NCBI GenBank assembly: GCA_038065175.1 | Contig: JBBTRN010000038.1 | Coordinates: forward strand, 1 to 19,742 | Length of the DNA stretch: 19,742 nucleotides | Reading direction: 5' to 3' | Source: JBBTRN01 sp038065175 | Lineage (GTDB): Bacteria; Patescibacteriota; Doudnabacteria; UBA920 | Shown here: positions 1 through 6,431 of the stretch, one piece after another | Position numbering within the stretch: the stretch's first letter is position 1 | Layout: each line of letters begins with the position of its first letter | Position numbers and translations under genes: made by a program | Notes under the pieces: generated by a model | What the model was told of the DNA's origin: nothing | What the model saw: the letters and a program-made list of their open reading frames with translations, nothing else | Databases searched by the model: none

Positions 1-912
1 ACATTGGGGATTCCCGACGACCAGCCTATAGAAGCCGGCATGGTTTCTAAATCCATTGAATCAGCCCAAAAACGAATTGAGGGCTTAAACTTTGATACCC
101 GCAAGCACGTTTTAGAGTTTGACGATGTGCTAAACCACCAGCGCAACACTATTTACCGCAGACGCAGAAATTATGTGGCAGGCACAAACCAGGCAAAGGA
201 TTATGGCCTAAAAACTGAAATTCTGGAAATCATTAAAAATGAGCTGTCTTCGCTGGTTGCTTATAATTTTTCTGCTGATACGGTCGAAGGGCAGGAGCCA
301 AAATCATCCGTTGACGAAATAATTAAAGCCGTGGGCGCCCTTATGCCTATTCTTCCAGATATAAAGCAAGGGATTACTGAAGCTGCAGAAAATGCCGCGG
401 ACAGAGAATTTGCAGTTGTTGATGAGTTACATAAAGAGGCGGAAAAAAACTGGGAACAGAGAGAGGCGGAAATGGGTAAAGAAATTTTCGAAGCCGGACT
501 TCGCTTTGTGGCTTTGCAGGCTTTGGATTCTCTATGGATGGAGCATTTGGACACCATGAGCCACTTGCGCGATTCAGTAAGGCTTAGGGGCTACGGACAA
601 AGGGATCCACTGGTAGAATACAAGAAAGAAGGCTTTAAGCTTTTCCAAAATTTAATCCAGGAAATTGACAGGCAAATTGTTTACACCACTTTTAAGGTAA
701 GTGTGGAAGTGAGGCCACAAGAAAAGACCAGGCAAATGAATCTGCAAAGCAATAGAACCGATGCGTCAAATATGACGGATGCGACCGATCCAAAATATCA
801 GGGCGTTGGCCGCAACGACCCTTGTCCGTGCGGAGCGATAAATCCTGAAACCGGCAATCCGTATAAGTTTAAGCGCTGTGGCATGATTAACGCGCCGCAT
901 CACAAATCATAA
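1..912 (+). CDS. secA: Protein translocase ATPase SecA, C-terminal part (5' end outside window)
   Basis: SecA is the cytoplasmic ATPase that drives preproteins through SecYEG. About 303 residues are visible; the motor domains lie upstream of the window. The segment opens with the LGIPDDQPIEAGMVSKSIESAQ block and continues with NFDTRKHVLEFDDVLN, then the helical scaffold signature LDSLWMEHLDTMSHLRDSVRLRGYGQRDP, here cited as pieces typical of SecA. It ends in a SEC-C zinc motif (GRNDPCPCG ... KFKRCG). The motif is unusual: 15 residues separate the second and third cysteines instead of the usual 8, and the usual adjacent fourth ligand is replaced by Gly, with a His pair six residues on. The reading frame is open from base 1, so the TTG at base 4 is not a real start. 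The stop is TAA, two bases before the next gene, which suggests co-transcription. The identification is secure. Confidence 0.97.
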   Translation, partial: TLGIPDDQPIEAGMVSKSIESAQKRIEGLNFDTRKHVLEFDDVLNHQRNTIYRRRRNYVAGTNQAKDYGLKTEILEIIKNELSSLVAYNFSADTVEGQEPKSSVDEIIKAVGALMPILPDIKQGITEAAENAADREFAVVDELHKEAEKNWEQREAEMGKEIFEAGLRFVALQALDSLWMEHLDTMSHLRDSVRLRGYGQRDPLVEYKKEGFKLFQNLIQEIDRQIVYTTFKVSVEVRPQEKTRQMNLQSNRTDASNMTDATDPKYQGVGRNDPCPCGAINPETGNPYKFKRCGMINAPHHKS

Positions 913-914
913 TT

Positions 915-1292
915 ATGAAAAAGATACTTGGCTTGACTAGTGTGATTACCATTAGCTACGTGTTTACTATCTTCTTCGATCTTTACAGTAAATTTCCTTA
1001 CCTTGATATCCTGCAGCATTTTTTGGCAGGCTTTCTCTATAGCTTCATATGGTCATGGCTGAATCGGTTTAAGCCAGAACAAGTTTCGTTAATTAATGTC
1101 CTAAGCTTTGTATCTCTTGCGTGCGTAATTTGGGAATTATTTGAATTTAGTATTTGAGTATTATTACCAATACAATTATTCAAACTGAAGCTTTATTCCG
1201 CAACTATTGAAGATTTACTATCGGATATGTTTGCAAGTTTAATAGCGGGATTAATATTTGCTTTCTTCTATAACAGAAAGCTACAATCTTAA
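915..1292 (+). pseudogene. Small multi-span membrane protein, interrupted by in-frame TGA
   Basis: The ATG lies two bases after the secA stop. The first 80 codons encode a hydrophobic protein with about three membrane segments, ending in WELFEFSI. A TGA at 1155-1157 interrupts it, but the same frame stays open for 44 more codons to a TAA at 1290-1292. The continuation, containing ATIEDLLSDMFASLIAGL then a hydrophobic helix and a basic end, is what would be expected as the last helix. The WEL-x-E ... D-x-x-x-D layout resembles small VanZ/DUF2238-type membrane proteins; this family link is inferred from motif shape only. Trp is encoded by TGG in the same gene and TGA is a stop elsewhere in the window. 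A nonsense mutation or a sequencing error is therefore more likely than recoding. A shortened 80-residue protein may still be made. No Shine-Dalgarno is visible. Confidence 0.6.
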
Positions 1293-1315
1293 ATCCTTAA
1301 TCCAACACCTAACTT

Positions 1316-1663
1316 ATGCCCAACGATTACTTAAAAAAAGAACCAAATAAAACCGAAAAAATGCTCTACGAGGTGGTAATGAACCAGCGCCAAATGGAAA
1401 AAGGCCTTTGGTCTACTTCCACTGTGGTAATGGCTTTGGCGATTTTGTCTAAAACCAAGCCGGATGATTTGGCTAAACTAATGTCAAACGGCGACGCGCA
1501 AATAAAAGAATTCAGCGAAAAAGTAAACGAACTCATCAAAAAATTGGAAGAAGCAAAACATCCAACTTCGCATAAAGCTTCCGCCTCCGCCAAGGCTACG
1601 GCGGGCATCTCGTCGGACGAGTACGGCCACGACCATTCAAAAAATCCACAGGACATAAAATAA
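1316..1663 (+). CDS. Small soluble helical protein of unknown function
   Basis: The protein has 115 residues, no signal peptide and no membrane span strong enough to call. The N-terminal two thirds look like ordinary coding sequence: charged helices around a short hydrophobic stretch (STVVMALAILSK) and a coiled-coil-like segment (FSEKVNELIKKLEEAK). The C-terminal third (SHKASASAKATAGISSDEYG) comes from an inserted GC-rich palindromic repeat read in frame, so the native protein probably ended near residue 85 or had a different tail. It lies 23 bp downstream of the broken membrane gene and may share the secA transcript. There is no Shine-Dalgarno before the ATG. I do not recognise a family, and no function can be assigned. 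The regular codon use and uninterrupted frame argue that it is a real gene. Confidence 0.65.
   Translation: MPNDYLKKEPNKTEKMLYEVVMNQRQMEKGLWSTSTVVMALAILSKTKPDDLAKLMSNGDAQIKEFSEKVNELIKKLEEAKHPTSHKASASAKATAGISSDEYGHDHSKNPQDIK
1577..1622. repeat. GC-rich palindromic repeat inserted within a coding sequence
   Basis: Two adjacent hairpins sit in otherwise AT-rich DNA. The first is CCGCC (1587-1591) pairing with GGCGG (1600-1604) across an 8-nt loop. The second is CTCGTC (1609-1614) pairing with GACGAG (1616-1621) across one base. The repeat is read in frame as the low-complexity peptide ASASAKATAG. The 8-mer CTCGTCGG recurs in the 21-bp palindrome at 1869-1889. Similar in-frame palindromes are, to my knowledge, scattered through Parcubacteria genomes; that comparison is from memory. 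Confidence 0.6.
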
Positions 1664-1672
1664 AAATTATGC

Positions 1673-1678
1673 TATGGT
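1673..1678 (+). promoter_or_regulatory. Possible extended -10 promoter giving a leaderless transcript
   Basis: TGC followed by TATGGT forms an extended -10 (TGn plus hexamer). The predicted start, about seven bases downstream of the hexamer, falls on or next to the ATG at 1685. No -35 box is clear. This is weak evidence on its own. Confidence 0.3.
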
Positions 1679-1799
1679 ATTTGCATGGTAGAAATAAACT
1701 ACAAACCCATATTTGAGTATATCGATGAAGCAAAGAAGGAAATTACTGAAAACATAACAAAAGATATGGCCACAAAGAAAAGCGTTGACACCCTTCAAA

Positions 1800-1980
1800 G
1801 GACTGTTGCCAAATACCATTTTTACCCAAAATGAACTGTTTTGGCACAATGGCCAAAAAAATTTCTCCCTGCCTCGTCGGCAGGCAGGCGCTTACCTTTC
1901 AGGTAAACATCAAAATTTATTTTGCCCATTCTGCTCAAACCATTTCATTTTGCATCAAAAAGCCTATTTGGCAACAGTCC
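1800..1980 (+). mobile_element. Miniature inverted-repeat transposable element, copy 1 (181 bp)
   Basis: The ends are perfect 16-bp inverted repeats, GGACTGTTGCCAAATA and TATTTGGCAACAGTCC. It is flanked by a direct repeat, CTTCAAA (1793-1799 and 1981-1987); counting shared C residues it can be read as 9 bp, CCCTTCAAA. The element has no credible transposase gene. Apart from a 21-bp nested insertion it is about 97% identical to the copy at 7936-8097, in the same orientation (about five mismatches by eye). The terminal core TGTTGCCAA resembles the IS1-family end (TGCTGCCAA), and a duplication near 9 bp would also fit IS1-type transposition. The family link is inference. Confidence 0.85.
1869..1889. 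repeat. 21-bp palindromic repeat nested inside the miniature element
   Basis: This stretch is absent from the second element copy, where the flanks CTCC and TTTACC nearly abut. CCTGCC (1868-1873) pairs with GGCAGG (1879-1884) across a 5-nt loop, followed by an extra CAGG. It therefore entered this copy after, or independently of, the spread of the element. Its CTCGTCGG core is shared with the repeat at 1577-1622. Confidence 0.7.
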
Positions 1981-2129
1981 CTTCAAAAATCGGTGGACGT
2001 TTTTGCTGGTGAAACGAAGAAAAGACCGGAAGAAGAGGTTGTCCTAAGCGCTAAAACTAAGCGTATGGAGCACTGGGTAATAGACGCGGCAAAAAAGATC
2101 GAATTGCCTTATAAAGTTTAACACATGCT

Positions 2130-2167
2130 AAAACGGCGAAAAATGGCAACATTGGCCGTTTTTTGTT
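2130..2167 (+). terminator. Rho-independent terminator after the split gene
   Basis: AAAACGGC (2130-2137) pairs with GCCGTTTT (2155-2162), followed by a T-rich run. The loop holds a smaller AATG/CATT stem closed on GCAA. It starts nine bases after the stop codon of the disrupted gene, which supports that stop as the native gene end. Confidence 0.65.
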
Positions 2168-2178
2168 ATTATAAAGCC

Positions 2179-2709
2179 ATGTGTCGCTTAGTTTTACCGT
2201 CGATAAAATATAAAAAAAGTTTTTTGGAGAATTTTTTGCCCTTTAAGAAGCTGGGCTATAACTCCTGGGGAAAATACTATTCAAATCAAAATTTGATTAA
2301 GATCGATTTCACCAGCTTTGTAAAATTCATCAGGTCACAAAGCAAAGGCAAAAACCTGCCCAAAGGATATGTTCCGTGTACTGTGTTTTGGCTGGTAGAA
2401 AAGAATAATCTAATTGGCTACTTGTCGCTTAGGCATGAGTTAACAAAGCATTTAAGAAAAAACGGCGGGCATATAGGCTATGAAATTGTTCCTAAATACC
2501 GGGGTCACGGATACGGCAATTTAATTTTAAATTTAGGACTTAGGAAAGCACGGTTGTTAGGTATAAAAAATGTTCTTTTGGCTTGCGGAGCAAACAATCT
2601 ACGCTCAAAAAGAGTAATAGAATCAAATGGCGGAAAGTACGAAGGCTGGTCAGCGCAAGGCAAAGGCAAACCTCATAAACTAAGATATTGGATTAAAACA
2701 AAAATCTAG
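2179..2709 (+). CDS. GNAT-family N-acetyltransferase
   Basis: Predicted to transfer an acetyl group from acetyl-CoA to an unknown amine. The acetyl-CoA pyrophosphate loop is visible as VPKYRGHGYGN (the R-x-x-G-x-G type), preceded by the beta strand GYLSLRHEL and HIGYEI. It is followed by the ACGANNLRSKRVIESNGG segment typical of GNAT motif B, close to the COG3981 type of predicted acetyltransferase. The ATG at 2179 (MCRLVLPSIK) is preferred: the frame is open from 2125, but that region is the upstream terminator. The protein is about 176 residues, a normal single-domain length. A TATAAA at 2170-2175 lies just before the ATG, there is no Shine-Dalgarno, and expression may be leaderless. The stop is TAG. 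The substrate is not predictable; the following Nudix gene, 38 bp on, may be co-transcribed. Confidence 0.85.
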   Translation: MCRLVLPSIKYKKSFLENFLPFKKLGYNSWGKYYSNQNLIKIDFTSFVKFIRSQSKGKNLPKGYVPCTVFWLVEKNNLIGYLSLRHELTKHLRKNGGHIGYEIVPKYRGHGYGNLILNLGLRKARLLGIKNVLLACGANNLRSKRVIESNGGKYEGWSAQGKGKPHKLRYWIKTKI

Positions 2710-2747
2710 TACTATGTAGTACTGGAATTTTGTTCAGAGAAATTTTT

Positions 2748-3197
2748 ATGGAAAAACCTAGGCCAAAAGTCGGAATTGGCGTTTACTTCTTAAACGACAA
2801 AAATCAAATTTTGATGATGCTTCGAAAAAATACTGTAAACGCCGGCACCTGGTGCCCTCCGGGAGGACACCTGGAAATGGCTGAAGAATTTTTAGATTGC
2901 GCAAAGCGCGAAGCTAAAGAAGAGGTTGGTTTGAACATCGAAAACGCCGAGATTTGGGTAGTAAATAATAATATTGCCAGCAGAGATTGGCACTATGTGA
3001 ATTTAGATTTTTTAGCAACTAGATGGTCAGGCACGCCGGAAAATTTGGAGCCCGACAAATGCGAAAGAATAGAATGGTTCCATTTAAATGAATTACCAGA
3101 ACCCCTCATTGTCCCATCTGCAAATTTTTTTAAAAATAATCCCAAATGTCTGTGCCGTTCAGGAAAACAATTCGAGGAATGCCACAAAAAAAGATAA
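2748..3197 (+). CDS. Nudix hydrolase with C-terminal SEC-C-like zinc motif
   Basis: Nudix enzymes hydrolyse nucleoside diphosphates linked to another group, often to clean up damaged or excess nucleotides. The full Nudix box G-x5-E-x7-REUxEExGU is present as GGHLEMAEEFLDCAKREAKE followed by EVGL (about residues 39-62 from the ATG at 2748). The fold is of MutT/NTP-pyrophosphohydrolase type with an early GVYFLNDKNQILMMLR strand pair. The last 19 residues read NPKCLCRSGKQFEECHKKR, which fits the SEC-C pattern C-x-C-x8-C-H used by SecA to bind zinc. The fusion is uncommon. The ATG at 2748 is chosen over a TTG 18 bases upstream, giving 149 residues. The stop lies two bases before the M1 peptidase ATG, so the two are probably one transcript. 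The substrate is unknown. Confidence 0.88.
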   Translation: MEKPRPKVGIGVYFLNDKNQILMMLRKNTVNAGTWCPPGGHLEMAEEFLDCAKREAKEEVGLNIENAEIWVVNNNIASRDWHYVNLDFLATRWSGTPENLEPDKCERIEWFHLNELPEPLIVPSANFFKNNPKCLCRSGKQFEECHKKR

Positions 3198-3199
3198 AA

Positions 3200-5764
3200 A
3201 TGACAAAAAAACACATAAGATTGCCATCGCACATAAAGCCTTTAAGATATAAGCTCCTAATCAAACCCGATTTGGAGGGTTTTGTGTTTGAAGGCGAGGA
3301 AACCATCACAATCAGGCTTAGTAAACAAGTATCATCGGTAACACTACACGCAAAGGAGTTGGACATATTCGATGCAAAATTTCAAATTTCAAATTTCAAA
3401 TTTCAAACGAAAAATATCAAATATGACAAAAAAACGGAAACAGCGACTTTTGCATTTCACCGAAAGTTGCCAAAGGGCAGGGGAGAGCTGTCGTTAAAAT
3501 TTAAAGGCATTTTAAACGACAAAATGCGCGGATTTTACCGGAGCCAGTTTACCCATCTGGGTAAAGAAAAGCACATCGCCACCACCCAGTTTGAGGCAAC
3601 AGACGCGCGCAGGGCTTTCCCGTGCTTTGATGAACCCGCGCGCAAGGCAATTTTTGATGTAACGATTATGGTCCCTCCAGGGCTCACTGCGATATCCAAT
3701 ACCATTGAAACCGCTGTAAAAGAGCACGCGGGCGGGTACAGGGCGGTTCAATTCGCGCCTACCCCAAAAATGTCTACCTATTTATTGGCTTTTATTATCG
3801 GCGACTTTGAGTACATAGAAGCAAAAACAAAAGACGGGGTAGCAATTAGGGTTTTTGTCACCCCCGGAAAAAAACACCAGGCAAAATTCGCGCTTGATTG
3901 CGCAGTAAAAATTTTGGAATTTTATAATAATTATTTCGACATCCCTTATCCATTGCCAATACTTGATCTTATTGCCATTCCGGACTTTAGCCACGGCGCA
4001 ATGGAAAATTGGGGCGCGGTTACCTACCGCGAATCCGCGCTTTTATCAGACCCGAAAAATTCATCCGCCTCCAATAAACAGTGGGTAGCCCTGGTCATAG
4101 CGCACGAACTTGCCCACCAGTGGTTTGGGAATTTAGTCACCATGCGCTGGTGGACGGATTTGTGGCTCAATGAAGGCTTCGCCTCTTACATTGAATACCT
4201 GGCTGTTGACCATATTTTCCCTACCTGGGACATATGGACTCAATTTGCCCATAACGATTTGGGAATTGCATTAAAACTCGACGCTCTAAAAAGTACACAC
4301 CCCATAGAGGTCGAAGTCCGCCATCCCGATGAAATCGGCGAAATTTTTGATGAAGTAAGCTATTCAAAAGGAGCGAGCGTAATTCGGATGCTGGCTGATT
4401 ATTTGGGAGGGACTGATTTTAAGCAAGGCTTAAGGTATTACTTAAAAAAACACGCTTATAAAAATACGGACACCGCGGATTTATGGCAGGCTTTCGAAAA
4501 AGTGAGCGGCAAGCCGGTGAGCGCAATAATGAAAAATTGGACGCGAAAACCAGGCTACCCAATTGTTAAAATTATTGACAAGCCTAAAGCGTATGAACTT
4601 TCGCAATCTAGGTTTTTTTCCAGCGAAATTTCAAAAAAATCAGCGCAAGACAAGACAATTTGGCAAATACCATTGGAAGTTAAAAGTGAAAAGTTAAAAG
4701 TGAAAAGTTTTTTGCTACCAACGAAAAGCATTTTAATTAAAAAAAAACAGTCTGGATGGATAAAATTCAACGCCGGCGAATCATCTTTCGCGCGGTTTGA
4801 CTACCCGGCACAGCTATTAAAAAGCCTGTATCAGCCAATTAAAAGGAAAGAACTTATGCCCCTAGACCGCCTGGGACTTATCCGCGACGCTTTCGCCCTG
4901 GCTGAAAGCGGCGATTTGCCAACTGTCCAGGCTTTGGAGCTTTGCCATGCGTACGAGAACGAAACGGACTATACCGTTTGGGTAGAAATCCTATCCGGAT
5001 TGGGCGCTGTTTCAAACTTGCTTTTCGGACAGAAATGTTATAAAAATTTTAACAATTTTTGCCGCAAACTCACAAAAAAAATAATAAAAACCGTAAGCTG
5101 GAGCGCTAAGACAAACGAACCGCATACGCGGGGGCTTTTGCGCAGCCTGGTGCTTTATAATTCCGGCAGTTTCGGCGAAAACGCCGTTATTAGCCGCGCA
5201 AATTATTTGTTTGACCAGTGGATGAATAAAGGCAAAGCCGTTAAACCCGACCTTCGGGGCATTGTCTATAACTTAGCCGCAGAAAACGGCGGGTTGAGGC
5301 AGCATAAATTTTTAATAAATAAATACAAAGCGGAATCTTTGCACGAAGAAAAAAATCGGATTGGCAGAGCCTTAGGCAAGTTTAAGGATGATCGCCTGGT
5401 GGCTAAAGCGCTCGAATTCGCGCTGTCAAAACATGTAAGGCACCAGGACACACCCGGAATTTTCGCGTCCGCCTGGTCAAATCCATACGGCAGGCAGGAG
5501 GCTTGGATGTTCACAAAAAAACACTGGAAAAATATTGCGGAGAGGTACCCCTCTTCCGGGCACATGCTTTCGCGCTTTATTAAACCTGCGTCTTTGCTGT
5601 CTGGGGGAAAAGCGGCACTCGAAATTAATACTTTTTTTAAAAAGCATAGGCCGCCCGGCGTAAAAAGAGCCATAACGCAAGTTTTGGAAAAAATCCATTC
5701 CAATAGCCAGTGGCTCAAGCGGGATTCTACAAAAATTGAAAATTGGCTTAAAAAAAACGCGTAA
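3200..5764 (+). CDS. M1-family zinc aminopeptidase
   Basis: A cytoplasmic metallopeptidase that removes N-terminal residues from peptides, presumably for peptide recycling. Length is 854 residues from the ATG at 3200, normal for the PepN/ERAP group. The exopeptidase motif GAMEN is at about 266-270. The zinc site HELAH (302-306) is followed 19 residues later by NEGFA with Glu325. The transition-state Tyr is likely Y388 in the SYSKGASVIRML segment. The N-terminal beta domain and an ERAP1-C-like helical C-terminus are recognisable. There is no signal peptide. The ATG follows the Nudix stop by two bases. Two tandem heptamer arrays (3377-3404 and 4679-4709) are read in frame as FQISNFKFQ and VKSEKLKVKS; they fall outside the catalytic motifs, probably in loops. 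An alternative start at 3146 overlaps the Nudix gene and adds no conserved sequence. Confidence 0.96.
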   Translation: MTKKHIRLPSHIKPLRYKLLIKPDLEGFVFEGEETITIRLSKQVSSVTLHAKELDIFDAKFQISNFKFQTKNIKYDKKTETATFAFHRKLPKGRGELSLKFKGILNDKMRGFYRSQFTHLGKEKHIATTQFEATDARRAFPCFDEPARKAIFDVTIMVPPGLTAISNTIETAVKEHAGGYRAVQFAPTPKMSTYLLAFIIGDFEYIEAKTKDGVAIRVFVTPGKKHQAKFALDCAVKILEFYNNYFDIPYPLPILDLIAIPDFSHGAMENWGAVTYRESALLSDPKNSSASNKQWVALVIAHELAHQWFGNLVTMRWWTDLWLNEGFASYIEYLAVDHIFPTWDIWTQFAHNDLGIALKLDALKSTHPIEVEVRHPDEIGEIFDEVSYSKGASVIRMLADYLGGTDFKQGLRYYLKKHAYKNTDTADLWQAFEKVSGKPVSAIMKNWTRKPGYPIVKIIDKPKAYELSQSRFFSSEISKKSAQDKTIWQIPLEVKSEKLKVKSFLLPTKSILIKKKQSGWIKFNAGESSFARFDYPAQLLKSLYQPIKRKELMPLDRLGLIRDAFALAESGDLPTVQALELCHAYENETDYTVWVEILSGLGAVSNLLFGQKCYKNFNNFCRKLTKKIIKTVSWSAKTNEPHTRGLLRSLVLYNSGSFGENAVISRANYLFDQWMNKGKAVKPDLRGIVYNLAAENGGLRQHKFLINKYKAESLHEEKNRIGRALGKFKDDRLVAKALEFALSKHVRHQDTPGIFASAWSNPYGRQEAWMFTKKHWKNIAERYPSSGHMLSRFIKPASLLSGGKAALEINTFFKKHRPPGVKRAITQVLEKIHSNSQWLKRDSTKIENWLKKNA
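3377..3404 (+). repeat. Heptamer tandem array AAATTTC x4 in the M1 peptidase gene
   Basis: Four perfect AAATTTC units occur in tandem, followed by AAA. They encode the peptide FQISNFKFQ near residues 61-69. Because the unit is 7 bp, gain or loss of one unit would shift the reading frame. Confidence 0.85.
4679..4709 (+). repeat. Tandem array of alternating heptamers in the M1 peptidase gene
   Basis: Two perfect 14-bp units, GTTAAAAGTGAAAA, are followed by GTT. Each unit is two related heptamers (GTTAAAA and GTGAAAA), so the array amounts to four heptamers, as in the other array of this gene. It encodes VKSEKLKVKS. Confidence 0.8.
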
Positions 5765-5765
5765 A

Positions 5766-6371
5766 ATGGCAAAAATCATTACATACATTTTTTTTATTTT
5801 TTTTTGCTCCCTGCCGGTAAATTTCGCAAACGCCCAGCTGGAAATTCCCCTGGCCACGGAAGATAACGACAGCGACGGGTTAAACGACCTGGAGGAAGTT
5901 AGTATTTATAGAACAGACCCTAAAGACCCAGATTCAGATAACGACGGTTATTTGGACGGCGTAGAAATTAAATATAACTACGATCCTAATAAAAACGGTG
6001 ATGATGTCCTATTAAAGGAAATTTTTGTGAATTTAGCGTCCCAGGAACTCACCTATAGCTTAGGCCCGTATAAAATACGGACGATTAAAGTTTCAACCGG
6101 GCTTTCACGCACCCCCACGCCAAAAGGGGAATTTGCCATTATTAAAAAACCGCCGCTGGTTAACTACCGGGGGGTTGGCTACAACTACCCGAATACCAGG
6201 TGGAACATGCTTTTTAAAACCAGCCCCAAGGGGGGGTATTACATCCACGGGGCTTACTGGCACAATAATTTTGGGAATCCCATGAGCCACGGCTGTGTTA
6301 ATGTCTCGTACCGGGAAATGGAACCCTTATATAACTGGGCGGATGAAGGTATAAGAGTAATCATAGAGTAA
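5766..6371 (+). CDS. Secreted L,D-transpeptidase (YkuD) with calcium-binding-type repeats
   Basis: Enzymes of this family form 3-3 cross-links in peptidoglycan or attach proteins to it, using a catalytic cysteine outside the membrane. The ATG at 5766 gives a signal peptide (MAKIITYIFFIFFCSLPVNF then ANA) and a 201-residue protein. Residues 33-78 hold Asp-rich loops (DNDSDGLNDLEE and DPDSDNDGYLDGVE) of the thrombospondin type 3 or EF-hand-like kind. The YkuD domain covers about 86-200, with TPTPKGEF, HGAYWH (H161) and the catalytic SHGCVN (H175, C177). All expected residues are present. The gene begins one base after the M1 peptidase stop, so they are probably co-transcribed, and it has no Shine-Dalgarno. 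An upstream in-frame ATG at 5736 would lie inside the peptidase gene and spoil the signal peptide. Confidence 0.94.
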   Translation: MAKIITYIFFIFFCSLPVNFANAQLEIPLATEDNDSDGLNDLEEVSIYRTDPKDPDSDNDGYLDGVEIKYNYDPNKNGDDVLLKEIFVNLASQELTYSLGPYKIRTIKVSTGLSRTPTPKGEFAIIKKPPLVNYRGVGYNYPNTRWNMLFKTSPKGGYYIHGAYWHNNFGNPMSHGCVNVSYREMEPLYNWADEGIRVIIE

Positions 6372-6403
6372 TTTTTGACCAAAAAAGGCTATAATGTAGG
6401 CTA

Positions 6404-6431
6404 TTGCAAAATTTTGAAATTTTATTATAAT
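6404..6431 (+). promoter_or_regulatory. Predicted sigma70-type promoter of secD
   Basis: TTGCAA (6404-6409), a 16-bp spacer and a perfect TATAAT (6426-6431). The predicted start falls at about 6437-6439, only a few bases before the secD ATG at 6441, so the mRNA would be nearly leaderless. A second TATAAT at 6390-6395 has no -35 box at proper spacing. Confidence 0.6.

Larger units (their letters stand above)
1685..2121 (+). pseudogene. Small helical protein gene split by a miniature inverted-repeat element
   Basis: The left part encodes MVEINYKPIFEYIDEAKKEI and continues to SVDTLQ. The right part encodes SVDVFAGETKKRPEEEVVLS, then a short tail ending IELPYKV before a TAA. The two parts are in different frames and separated by the element at 1800-1980. 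Removing the element and one copy of the duplicated target (188 bp between repeat copies CCCTTCAAA at 1791 and 1979) joins them as ...SVDTLQKSVDVFAGET..., a continuous ORF of about 82 codons. The reconstructed protein is a soluble, charged, probably coiled-coil polypeptide. It recalls small conserved Patescibacteria proteins with a TLQxSVD ... KxxxxExW pattern (from memory, not verified). As it stands, the left fragment reads through into the element and stops in it, so no full-length product is expected. Confidence 0.75.

Noticed and set aside
915..1292. Alternative genetic code with TGA read as glycine or tryptophan
   Set aside because: No TGA occurs inside the long conserved genes, secF ends TGA-TAA, and the gene at 14166 ends in TGA right before a terminator. 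One interrupted gene does not support recoding.
1785..2012. ORFs across the miniature element as genes or as a transposase
   Set aside because: They are chance frames through a non-coding element; no DDE-type or zinc-ribbon motif was found in either strand of either copy.
2125..2178. Acetyltransferase starting at 2125
   Set aside because: These codons come from the terminator of the upstream gene; the family-like sequence begins after 2179.
3377..3404. CRISPR-like array
   Set aside because: The units are 7-bp direct tandem repeats without spacers, inside a coding sequence.
5736..5765. L,D-transpeptidase starting at 5736
   Set aside because: It overlaps the end of the aminopeptidase gene and puts charged residues in front of a clean signal peptide starting at 5766.
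5266..5772. Minus-strand 168-codon ORF within the aminopeptidase gene
   Set aside because: It is a shadow of the conserved M1 coding frame with no motifs, ribosome site or promoter.
6375..6395. Promoter TTGACC plus TATAAT upstream of secD
   Set aside because: The hexamers are only 9 bp apart, too close for sigma70; the pair at 6404-6431 has workable spacing.
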